NCBI GenBank assembly: GCA_017542695.1
Contig: JAFXWT010000080.1
Span: forward strand, 1-15,236
DNA length: 15,236 nt
DNA from: Clostridia bacterium
Lineage (GTDB): Bacteria; Bacillota_A; Clostridia; Oscillospirales; CAG-272
Reading direction: 5' to 3'
The notes below the pieces were generated by a model. The model searched no databases and was not told the DNA's origin. It saw only the letters and a program-made list of their open reading frames with translations. The position numbers and the translations under genes were made by a program. Below, piece after piece: positions 1-5,730 of this stretch. The stretch's first letter is position 1. Every line of letters begins with the position of its first letter.

Positions 1-726
1 AATATACATCCGGCCGTTGTGGGGCTTGTTGTTGACTATATGACAAGGTTTTGTTTGGATAATGACATTACAAAAGCTTTTGAGATATCTTTAAGAGGTG
101 CTATATCCGCAGAAAATTTTGGAAATAGAGATTCGGTTGAAACGGCAATATCTTTCTTGGAAAGAATCAAGGGAATTGACGATGAATCTATTATTTTCGC
201 GTGTAAATTAGCCACATTTGATGTTTGGTATAGAAACGCATTTGCGGCGATGAGATCAAAAACATATAAAGAAACATATCCTGATACTCCAACAATTCAA
301 AACATACAAACATTTGTCAAGCGAGGCATATCTTTTTTTGAAAAATACGGACCAATTACGAAAGATGGGTTTGATTTCAGAAGTCCTGAAAGCGACAAAA
401 AAGGGCTTTTTAAGAAAATTAAAGAATTGATATTTGGAAGAGATTTTGGTGGGTATACAGAAACAGTTGATGCCGGCGATGGCGATTTTTTAACTTCAGA
501 TACGCTTTGGGATTTTAAGGTTTCAAAAAACAAACCGAATGGAAAAAACACGTTGCAACTTCTTATGTATTGGATTATGGGGCAACATTCGGGGCAAGAT
601 ATTTTTAAGAATATAACCAAAATAGGTTTTTTTAACCCTCGCTTGAATGTTGCTTATTTATTGGATATCAAGGATGTCTCTAATGATATAATAAGAATTG
701 TTGAAGATGATATCATTTGCTATTGA
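1..726 (+). CDS. PD-(D/E)XK nuclease-like protein, 5' end outside window
   Basis: The frame is open to the first base, so the N terminus lies upstream; a GTG at base 19 is only an internal candidate. The C-terminal part shows the layout of the PD-(D/E)XK nuclease fold: an acidic residue in GDFLTSD (codon at 484-486), then D-F-K in LWDFK (Asp codon 511-513, Lys codon 517-519), then a helix with QLLMY (Gln/Tyr of the trailing motif), then a beta-rich GFFNPRLNVAYLLDI end. Members of this superfamily cut or process DNA, but the motif alone does not tell restriction, repair or phage roles apart. No signal peptide or membrane segment is visible. The gene is AT-rich, unlike the GC-rich gene that follows 39 bp downstream. 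The fold call is from motif spacing only; the substrate is unknown. Confidence 0.6.
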   Translation, partial: NIHPAVVGLVVDYMTRFCLDNDITKAFEISLRGAISAENFGNRDSVETAISFLERIKGIDDESIIFACKLATFDVWYRNAFAAMRSKTYKETYPDTPTIQNIQTFVKRGISFFEKYGPITKDGFDFRSPESDKKGLFKKIKELIFGRDFGGYTETVDAGDGDFLTSDTLWDFKVSKNKPNGKNTLQLLMYWIMGQHSGQDIFKNITKIGFFNPRLNVAYLLDIKDVSNDIIRIVEDDIICY

Positions 727-765
727 TTTACAATGTTTTTGAAAGTTTTGAATAAGGAGACACAA

Positions 766-1392
766 ATGAAAGACGGTGAAATAAGACGCGCGCTTGACGG
801 CGCATGGGAAGAGCGCGGAGTCGTCGGCTCGCGCATCGAGATCAAAAAAGACAAACTGACTGTCCTCTGGCGCGGCGGCGTCGTGCTCAAAACGAAGTTC
901 AAAGCACAGCAGTGCGGCGAAGTCATAACGCTCCGCCTCGCTCAAAATGGAATGCGCTACAATGGCGCGCCATCCGACTACGCAACTGTGACCGACATTC
1001 ACTATGACGGCGGCGTGCTCTTCTTTGAAGAGGATTTTCCCATAACGGGAAAGAGCGTCACAAAGATGGAGAAAACGGAAAACTCGTGCTACGGAAACGT
1101 CGATATCGTCGACGGCGAAGTATTGAAACGGCTTCGTGGCGAGTGGCATGACGACGGATACCATAAGATCGTATTCAAGGGCGACACGCTTGAAATGAAC
1201 GGTGAAAAGATAAAGATCCACGTCGTGAAATACAAATCGTCAAACGACCCGTACCGAGTGATCGATACCGATCCGTCGAAGGACTGTGTCGGATATTTTT
1301 ACAGAATGGAATACCTCGGCGACACGATCGCCGCGCACCTGATGGTCTGCGACGCGCCGCCCGTTGTATACACGTTCCGCAAGGTCAAATAA
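766..1392 (+). CDS. Hypothetical protein with two similar halves
   Basis: I do not recognise this 208-residue protein. The start at 766 is chosen because AAGGAG lies 8 bases upstream; an in-frame start at 733 has no ribosome binding site. There is no signal peptide or membrane helix, so it is probably cytoplasmic. It seems to contain an internal duplication. Residues 3-47 begin DGEIRRALDGAWEERG and continue with alternating basic and hydrophobic strands. Residues 115-160 begin DGEVLKRLRGEWHDDG and continue likewise. The pattern 'DGE, short helix, G-W, then beta strands' recalls small beta-barrel (lipocalin-like) repeats, but this is only an impression. Codon use is GC-rich, matching the convergent M28 gene and differing from the preceding gene. 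Two hairpins end the transcription unit. Confidence 0.7.
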   Translation: MKDGEIRRALDGAWEERGVVGSRIEIKKDKLTVLWRGGVVLKTKFKAQQCGEVITLRLAQNGMRYNGAPSDYATVTDIHYDGGVLFFEEDFPITGKSVTKMEKTENSCYGNVDIVDGEVLKRLRGEWHDDGYHKIVFKGDTLEMNGEKIKIHVVKYKSSNDPYRVIDTDPSKDCVGYFYRMEYLGDTIAAHLMVCDAPPVVYTFRKVK

Positions 1393-1398
1393 CGAAAT

Positions 1399-1427
1399 AC
1401 CTCTGTCGATCTCCGACAGAGGTTTTT
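1399..1427 (+). terminator. Rho-independent terminator of the 766-1392 gene
   Basis: A 10-bp perfect stem (ACCTCTGTCG / CGACAGAGGT) with a 5-base loop is followed by TTTT. It starts 6 bases after the stop codon of the plus-strand gene. Confidence 0.85.
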
Positions 1428-1452
1428 ATCTTTTCCCCGCAAAAAGCAACCG

Positions 1453-1498
1453 CATCCGAAACAAAAAAACGGCAAAAGCCGTTTTTTTGTTTCGGATG
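1453..1498. terminator. Bidirectional terminator between convergent genes
   Basis: A perfect 21-bp stem (1453-1473 with 1478-1498) closes on an AAAA loop. Seven A residues on one arm and seven T residues on the other make a U-tract in either direction. It sits between the plus-strand gene ending at 1392 and the minus-strand peptidase gene ending at 1511, so it can stop both. Confidence 0.85.
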
Positions 1499-1510
1499 AC
1501 AACACAATTA

Positions 1511-2791
1511 TCAGAAATCTATGTTTTCCTGTGTCACGAGCGCGTTCAGCAGCGCCGAAAATTTGTAAAGATGCTCCATCGGTCTGCCAGGGAAATACTT
1601 TTCTATGTATTCGAGGTAGTCGTTCGGCGTGTTCATGAGCATACCGATGAGATACGTTTCTCCGTAGCCGTCGTATTCTTCATACGGACCGGGGATAAAC
1701 CAGTTCGTCGCCTCAAAATACAGATATTTGATACCTTTTTTCTTGAATCCGAGGTGATCGCTCCAGTCGCCGGTCGACGGCGAAGCATAGTCGGGAACGT
1801 CGTATCCCGGCGCGGGATTTTCCCATGTCCACGGGTTCGTCTCGAACTTGATCCCGAGCGACTCCGCGACCTTGACCGCGTTGTCGTATGCTTCGGTGTC
1901 CGTGACCGTCTTGTTCGCGTTGTCCTGAACGCCGCCGTAGAGGCACGCATAGTCGCCGCAGATGAGCGAATCCATATTGATCATGTAAAGCGTTTTTGCG
2001 ACCTCTTCATCGCTCATCGCGTTCGCGTAAGCCGTCGATCCGTAGCAGCCGTATTCCTCGGCACTGAAGAAGATAAACACTATCGTGTACGCCGTGTCGA
2101 CGTCGATGAGTTTTTCCGCTGTCGTAAGAGCGAGCGCAATGCCCGATCCGTTGTCACCGGTTCCGTCGCCGTCATAGTGCGCCCCGACGATTATCTGCTT
2201 GTCGGACGCGCCCTTTTTCGTTACGACGATGTTTTCCGTCGTGATTGTGACTTTTACGTAATCGCCCGTCTCCGACTCCGTGTAGTTTCTTCCGTTCTTT
2301 ACATATAGCTTGCCGTCGGTTTCATACGATTTTGTCGCCGAAAGCTCTGTCGAAAGGTCCGCCGACGCTTTGTAATACTTGGTGAACGTGAACGGCTCGA
2401 ATACAATTTCTTCTTCCGCGTATCCCGCGCACATGAGCTTCCACGTTATCCATTTCTGTGCGAGCTTGAAGTTTTCGCCTTTCAGGCAATCGCGGTTGCT
2501 GAGCACATTGTCGATATACTTGATCTTTTCATAACACTCGGCGGCATATTCTTTGTCGAGAGTCTTTTTTGAAGAGACTGTTTCGTCCCCCGACGTTTCT
2601 TCCGCCGACGACAGAAGCTTGTCGAGCTTTGCGTTGATCGCGCCGTAGTCTTTTTCAAGCGCCTCGATCGACGTCTGCATCTTGGCGATCTCTTCTGATG
2701 AGTCCGCCGTTTTGCCGCACGATGCGAATATTCCCGCAATTATTATTAAGGAAAGCGCGGCGCAAATGATTTTTGTAAGAATTGATTTCAT
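1511..2791 (-). CDS. M28-family zinc aminopeptidase lipoprotein
   Basis: This encodes a 426-residue secreted, lipid-anchored metallopeptidase that probably trims peptides outside the cell. The start at 2791 is preferred over an in-frame ATG at 2875: it has GGAG 7 bases upstream, it directly begins a signal peptide (MKSILTK, hydrophobic helix, FASC lipobox with Cys25), and the promoter -10 at 2825-2830 lies between the two starts. Residues 33-60 look like a coiled-coil linker. The two-zinc M28 site is complete: His205 and Asp213 (AHYDGDGTGDNGSG), the Glu pair 245-246 (FFSAEEYG), Asp274 (INMDS) and His346 (DWSDH). The family is firm; the substrate is not known. It is transcribed alone from a consensus promoter and ends at the bidirectional hairpin. 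Its GC-rich codon use makes it look native. Confidence 0.9.
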   Translation of the reverse strand: MKSILTKIICAALSLIIIAGIFASCGKTADSSEEIAKMQTSIEALEKDYGAINAKLDKLLSSAEETSGDETVSSKKTLDKEYAAECYEKIKYIDNVLSNRDCLKGENFKLAQKWITWKLMCAGYAEEEIVFEPFTFTKYYKASADLSTELSATKSYETDGKLYVKNGRNYTESETGDYVKVTITTENIVVTKKGASDKQIIVGAHYDGDGTGDNGSGIALALTTAEKLIDVDTAYTIVFIFFSAEEYGCYGSTAYANAMSDEEVAKTLYMINMDSLICGDYACLYGGVQDNANKTVTDTEAYDNAVKVAESLGIKFETNPWTWENPAPGYDVPDYASPSTGDWSDHLGFKKKGIKYLYFEATNWFIPGPYEEYDGYGETYLIGMLMNTPNDYLEYIEKYFPGRPMEHLYKFSALLNALVTQENIDF

Positions 2792-2824
2792 GGTTTTTCT
2801 CCGTTTCTTTGCTTCGATGGCATG

Positions 2825-2853
2825 ATTATACAGCAAAATCGCGCATTTGTCAA
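2825..2853 (-). promoter_or_regulatory. Sigma-A promoter of the M28 peptidase gene
   Basis: Read on the minus strand, TTGACA (2848-2853) and TATAAT (2825-2830) are separated by exactly 17 bp, a perfect vegetative consensus. The -10 box lies 33 bases upstream of the chosen ATG at 2791. Confidence 0.85.
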
Positions 2854-2952
2854 GCATTTTTGAATAAAAATTCATTTTTATACATTTTTGCTGAATAAAT
2901 ATGCAATGTATGCCGATTTTTGTTCATTTTGCGTGCACAGTGAGATGCGGAG

Positions 2953-2980
2953 TGGCGGAAGCGGTGGGATTCTACCCACG
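2953..2980 (-). repeat. tRNA-Ser 3'-end repeat, copy 1 (altered T-loop)
   Basis: On the minus strand this reads as the T-arm plus acceptor strand of a tRNA-Ser (GTGGG, loop, CCCAC, CGCTTCC, G, CCA). The T-loop is TAGAAT instead of TTCGAAT, so it is one base short and cannot be functional. Its 28 bases are identical to copy 2 at 3874-3901, including the altered loop, so the two copies share an origin rather than decaying separately. No tRNA body is attached. Confidence 0.7.
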
Positions 2981-3006
2981 TGCTCAAAAACAGTCATATT
3001 ATAAAG

Positions 3007-3035
3007 TTGACACATTTTTATGTTTATGGTATAAT
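3007..3035 (+). promoter_or_regulatory. Sigma-A promoter of the small lipoprotein gene
   Basis: TTGACA (3007-3012), 17 bp, TATAAT (3030-3035): a perfect vegetative consensus. The start codon of the next gene is at 3104, leaving a leader of roughly 60 bases. Confidence 0.88.
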
Positions 3036-3103
3036 GATGACATAACTATATCTTCAATGACTAAATAACTTGATATTAAAAAACATTATGGAAGGTGGGA
3101 AAA

Positions 3104-3817
3104 ATGAAAAAAGTTATTTCTTTGATTATCGTAATAATCATTTGTTTTTCGTTGACATCTTGCGTGTACAGTTCTTATTCAACAAAAGACAAAAAAGAAT
3201 TCGCCAAAATCTACGAAACATACGCCGACAGTTACGACGAAGAACTTGCGTTGGGATTCGGAGAATACCATTACGGCTCATATTTTTGCGCATTTCCGAG
3301 AGAAGCCCCGGATGAAATGACGGAATATTATTTCTATCACGATTCGCTTTTTGCGTGGGATGAGTATGTGATATATTTTGTTTATCATCTTGAGCGAGAC
3401 GCCTTTTCCGATTTTTCCGACAAGTTAAAAGAGTTCAAAATAGAATACAACGGAATATTCAATTCGCCTGTATACGATACGACACATTTTTCACTTCCGA
3501 CATATATATTTACGCTTTCCGAAACAAAAAGCAACGGCGAATATAATCGCGCCGAATATGTTATGCTCGACGAAGAAAACTTGAATGTAATAAACGTATA
3601 TACCAATTACGCGCGTGAAAGTTCGATTAAAGAAAACTGTAAATATGATATTTTACCGAATTCAAGATTATGGAAAGATTTAATGCCGAGCAATAAGACA
3701 ACCGTTGACGGATACTTTTCGGTTTATAACTTTTCAAATGCGACAGAAAACGGTAATGATGCATATGTGATTCCGAAATTATCTGAAATTGAAAATCAGT
3801 TTTTGTTTGCGAATTGA
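3104..3817 (+). CDS. Hypothetical lipoprotein
   Basis: A 237-residue protein of unknown function. Residues 1-20 form a clear lipoprotein signal peptide: MKK, a long Ile/Val/Leu stretch, then LTSC with Cys20 as the lipid-bearing residue, so the mature protein should be anchored outside the membrane. The start at 3104 follows the GGTGGG box at 3094-3099; a GTG at 3095 lies within that box and is unlikely. The mature part is rich in Tyr, Asp and Glu with alternating strand-like segments and no motif I recognise. It stands alone behind its own consensus promoter, between two copies of the tRNA-Ser 3'-end repeat, so it may be cargo brought in by repeated insertion at that site. Confidence 0.8.
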   Translation: MKKVISLIIVIIICFSLTSCVYSSYSTKDKKEFAKIYETYADSYDEELALGFGEYHYGSYFCAFPREAPDEMTEYYFYHDSLFAWDEYVIYFVYHLERDAFSDFSDKLKEFKIEYNGIFNSPVYDTTHFSLPTYIFTLSETKSNGEYNRAEYVMLDEENLNVINVYTNYARESSIKENCKYDILPNSRLWKDLMPSNKTTVDGYFSVYNFSNATENGNDAYVIPKLSEIENQFLFAN

Positions 3818-3851
3818 TCGGATCGTTTTGTGACTGTTATAAAATGACACC

Positions 3852-3879
3852 CCGCCGAAAGCATTTTTGCTTTTGGCGG
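3852..3879. terminator. Hairpin after the lipoprotein gene, adjoining tRNA-Ser repeat copy 2
   Basis: A 12-bp stem (3852-3863 with 3868-3879, one G-U pair) closes on a TTTT loop. Its right arm overlaps the CCA end of repeat copy 2. No good T-tract follows on the plus strand, so its strength as a terminator is uncertain. On the minus strand it follows the tRNA-like 3' end just as the strong hairpin at 3969 follows copy 3. Confidence 0.45.
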
Positions 3880-3901
3880 AAGCGGTGGGATTCTACCCAC
3901 G
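3874..3901 (-). repeat. tRNA-Ser 3'-end repeat, copy 2 (altered T-loop)
   Basis: Identical over 28 bases to copy 1 at 2953-2980 and carrying the same defective T-loop (TAGAAT). It forms part of the left side of a large imperfect hairpin extending to 3955. Confidence 0.7.
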
Positions 3902-3955
3902 GCGGTTGCAAAGACCATTCAGGTCTTTGCCAAGAGCCGCCTTTCGAATCCCACC
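3884..3955. repeat. Long imperfect inverted repeat built on tRNA-Ser copy 2
   Basis: Three nested stems lie in one 72-base unit. The outer is GGTGGGATTC (3884-3893) with GAATCCCACC (3946-3955). The middle is GGCGG (3901-3905) with CCGCC (3937-3941). The inner is GCAAAGACC (3908-3916) with GGTCTTTGC (3922-3930) around the loop ATTCA. It is not followed by a T-tract. It could be a folded RNA, a degenerate tRNA-like structure, or a recombination site. Confidence 0.55.
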
Positions 3956-3968
3956 TTTCTTGAACTAA

Positions 3969-4006
3969 AAAAATATCCGCACCGCAAAGGCGGTGCGGAT
4001 ATTTTT
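3969..4006. terminator. Strong bidirectional terminator downstream of the tRNA-Ser remnant
   Basis: A perfect 17-bp stem (3969-3985 with 3990-4006) closes on AAAG, with A5 on the left arm and T5 on the right, plus further A residues to the left. On the minus strand it directly follows the CCA end of the tRNA-Ser remnant, where a tRNA terminator would sit, and it separates the left region from the AT-rich island. Confidence 0.88.
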
Positions 4007-4061
4007 GGCGGAAGCGGTGGGATTCGAACCCACGAGCACTTGCGTGCTACCTGATTTCGAG
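4006..4061 (-). tRNA. Truncated tRNA-Ser(CGA), 3' half only
   Basis: On the minus strand the order is: anticodon loop CTCGAAA with anticodon CGA (4057-4059), 3' anticodon stem TCAGG, a long variable arm with a 5-bp stem around GCAA (typical of tRNA-Ser), T-arm GTGGG-TTCGAAT-CCCAC, acceptor CGCTTCC, discriminator G, and encoded CCA (4006-4008). The bases that should form the 5' anticodon stem (4062-4066) cannot pair, and no D-arm or 5' acceptor strand follows. The gene therefore stops exactly at the anticodon loop and cannot make a tRNA. This is the usual look of the far attachment site of an element that integrated into a tRNA gene and restored the gene at the other end. Confidence 0.8.
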
Positions 4062-4505
4062 ATGTTTTTCGAAGTTTGTAGACAAGTCCATTAAGAAGTG
4101 TTAAGTGGAATATAGAATAACCCAACCGATCGCAAAAACCAAGCGTTTGTCCAATCTTTTCGCATCTTTTGCTCGAAAAAAAGATAAAAAACAGACGTCG
4201 TCTTGGTTTTTATTTATATATCATTTTGGAGCATTTTTGTCAACGAGTTTTAGAACTATTCTTAGAACTGAGCATTTTTATACGAAAAAAGGCTATTTTT
4301 TTGTTCTCTAATTTTCTATGGGTTATGCACCAACACTCTTTAGAAAATCGCAAGTCCGTGAGGGAATACGACATTTTGGATTCAAACTTCCAAATCTATT
4401 TTTTTGCTCGGTTTTTGTTTGAAAATAAAAAACGAAGTTTAGATTTTAGAACTTTAGGTCAAAAAACTTTTAGAACAAAAAAAGAATAAAGTATTGAAAA
4501 AACGT

Positions 4506-4531
4506 AAAACCAAGCAATAATCTTGGTTTTT
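4506..4531. terminator. Weak hairpin, possible bidirectional terminator
   Basis: A 9-bp stem (AAAACCAAG / CTTGGTTTT) closes on a 7-base loop, with A4 on one side and T5 on the other. Read on the minus strand it lies about 300 bases beyond the broken padR partner gene and could end that unit. Confidence 0.4.
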
Positions 4532-4740
4532 CGCGTAACACAAAAAACGTCATATATGATTATAGGTCCGTTATACTTTTCATTCTTTTTCAACGAAAGT
4601 GTTTAGGTTTTGGTGTTTTTTTAAAAAAAGAAGTATTTTTTGCATAATTTTGTCGAATTGTGGTATCTATACAATTAGAAATATTAAGAATCAAAAACTT
4701 CAATAACAAACTCATATGTTGAGAGGTGATTTGGTGTTTT

Positions 4741-4790
4741 TATGTTTTGTTTACATTGCAAAACATAGTATTTGTATTGTTGTAATACAA
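4741..4790. repeat. Two adjacent short inverted repeats
   Basis: TATGTTTTG (4741-4749) pairs with CAAAACATA (4759-4767), and TTGTATT (4772-4778) pairs with AATACAA (4784-4790). Both stems are perfect but AT-rich, so chance is possible. They lie just beyond the stop codon of the broken gene at 4838-5209. Confidence 0.35.
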
Positions 4791-4837
4791 CTAAGTCAGT
4801 TTAATCTTTGTATGCAACTGGTGTCAACATCCTATTC

Positions 4838-5209
4838 TTATATAAAGTCGTTTGTAACGATAATTGTATGCTCATTGATTATAACATCTGCTAATATATA
4901 CACAGCAAGAATAAGCGTCAGCAAAAGAACGACAGATAAAACCTTGTAAAATATGTACTTCTTTGCTTTTCCATGTAGGTATTGCATATCTTCCGTTGAT
5001 GCAAAGGACAGTGCAATATTTCCAGGTTTACCAAATTGATTTTCGATGTCGGAGATTGTTATCTCTTCACCCGGATGTTACTCAATATATTCATAAATTC
5101 TGTTTTTGAGTTCCGATATGAATGCAAACTTTATATTACTCGAACAGGTGAGCAATTTCCTAATCTCAGCACAATATTTCCTAATGTCTTTATTGATTGC
5201 TTTTTTCAT
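4838..5209 (-). pseudogene. Broken HAAS/DUF6120-like membrane protein gene, partner of padR
   Basis: The start ATG at 5207-5209 has AGGAG 6 bases upstream and overlaps the end of padR by 20 bases, so the two were translated together. The frame reads 43 residues, meets TAA at 5078-5080, then continues open for 79 more codons to a TAA at 4838-4840. Ignoring the internal stop, the product resembles the small proteins usually encoded after padR: an N-terminal helical part (RKYCAEIRKLL, NRIYEYIE), then HPGEEITISDIENQFGKPG, then a hydrophobic helix (VLSVVLLLTLILAVYILA). A single C-to-T change from CAA (Gln) explains the stop, since Gln fits the 'I-E-x-H-P' context. Such partners are thought to bind or sense for PadR at the membrane. 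A sequencing error is the main alternative. Confidence 0.7.
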
Positions 5210-5564
5210 TCGTTTCTCCTTCCTCAGAATAATTCATAATCAGATTTACACCCTCTGTAACCTCTGCGTATACCTCGATCATCGTATTCAGATATTCGAC
5301 TCCGAACGGTTCAAGATGATAATATACACGGGTTCTTCGTTTTCCGACAAGAACTTTGTCTTCGGAAATATAGTTTTTGCCGATAAGTCGATATAGAGGT
5401 CCGTACAAAGACCCCTCTTTGATGTTAATCAACCCCTTTCCTCGTATATTCATTTCACTAATCATCTGATAGCCGTACATATCCTCGTGAGACAGCATTT
5501 TCAGAATGAGCATTTCGAGAATCCCTCGTTTGAGGTTCTCCTCAATATCGTTTGTTTGTATCAT
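5190..5564 (-). CDS. PadR-family transcriptional regulator
   Basis: A 124-residue winged-helix repressor, probably dimeric. Family marks are LKRGILEMLILKML with DMYGYQMISEM (helices before the recognition helix, residues 11-38), EGSLYGPLYRL (residues 50-60, the family's EGxLYxxLxRL), and the wing RRTRVYYHLEPFGVEYL (residues 76-92). The C-terminal helix, residues about 92-110, would make the dimer. The start at 5564 follows GAGGG about 11 bases upstream; an ATG at 5582 is in frame but has no ribosome binding site. It is divergent from the peptide cluster with promoters close together, so it likely controls itself and possibly the cluster in response to the peptide or to membrane stress. Its overlapping partner gene is broken. 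The ligand is unknown. Confidence 0.88.
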   Translation of the reverse strand: MIQTNDIEENLKRGILEMLILKMLSHEDMYGYQMISEMNIRGKGLINIKEGSLYGPLYRLIGKNYISEDKVLVGKRRTRVYYHLEPFGVEYLNTMIEVYAEVTEGVNLIMNYSEEGETNEKSNQ

Positions 5565-5582
5565 TTTTTCTTTTACCCTCAT

Positions 5583-5594
5583 TTAAGCGCTTAA
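5583..5594. promoter_or_regulatory. 12-bp perfect palindrome, candidate operator
   Basis: TTAAGCGCTTAA is a perfect palindrome lying between the padR -10 box and its start codon, about 6-17 bases into the expected transcript. A repressor bound here would block padR. Classical PadR operators carry ATGT and ACAT arms, which are not seen, so assignment to this PadR is an inference. Confidence 0.45.
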
Positions 5595-5606
5595 TTGGTC
5601 GAATCT

Positions 5607-5635
5607 ACTATATCATACAAATATCGTTCCGTCAA
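5607..5635 (-). promoter_or_regulatory. Sigma-A promoter of padR
   Basis: On the minus strand TTGACG (5630-5635), 17 bp, TATAGT (5607-5612): one mismatch to consensus in each box. Transcription should start near 5600, just before the palindrome. Confidence 0.75.
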
Positions 5636-5657
5636 TATTGCTTGTGACAAAATATAC

Positions 5658-5686
5658 TTGACAAATTATAAATGCTGTGATATTAT
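5658..5686 (+). promoter_or_regulatory. Sigma-A promoter of the peptide cluster
   Basis: TTGACA (5658-5663), 17 bp, TATTAT (5681-5686). It is back-to-back with the padR promoter, with 22 bp between the two -35 boxes, so one bound regulator could affect both. It is the only clear promoter found before the run of genes ending at 14747. Confidence 0.82.
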
Positions 5687-5730
5687 GAAATTGTAAAAAG
5701 AATTTTGTAAGATATATGAGAAGATGAATT

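Larger units (their letters stand above)
4067..4837. other. AT-rich stretch without a recognisable gene
   Basis: Open frames here are short, AT-driven, lack good ribosome binding sites and resemble nothing I know. What can be seen: four copies of TTAGAAC (4250, 4262, 4446, 4470); a hairpin with A/T-rich stem at 4506-4530; and two adjacent hairpins at 4741-4767 and 4772-4790. It lies next to the tRNA-Ser junction, so it may be the outer edge of an integrated element. Confidence 0.5.

Noticed and set aside
1364..2308. Long plus-strand open frame opposite the M28 peptidase gene
   Set aside because: It is antisense to a gene with all five metal-site motifs; its Arg/Val-rich product is a by-product of GC-rich codons on the other strand and resembles no family.
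4006..4080. A complete functional tRNA-Ser gene
   Set aside because: The 5' acceptor strand, D-arm and 5' anticodon stem are absent; bases 4062-4066 cannot pair with the 3' anticodon stem.
3919..4125. Minus-strand open frame giving a product with VRIPPLPPK
   Set aside because: This is the well-known artefact of translating the 3' part of a tRNA-Ser; the frame has no ribosome binding site.
4169..4489. Plus-strand open frame of about 100 codons
   Set aside because: Its composition follows homopolymer-rich AT DNA, it has no ribosome binding site, and its overlapping frames are open as well.
5078..5080. Recoding of TAA as an amino acid in the padR partner
   Set aside because: TAA is used as a normal stop by several intact genes in the window, so mutation or sequencing error is simpler.
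4716..5396. Several short plus-strand open frames
   Set aside because: Most of this interval is opposite padR and its broken partner, which have family motifs and good ribosome binding sites on the minus strand.
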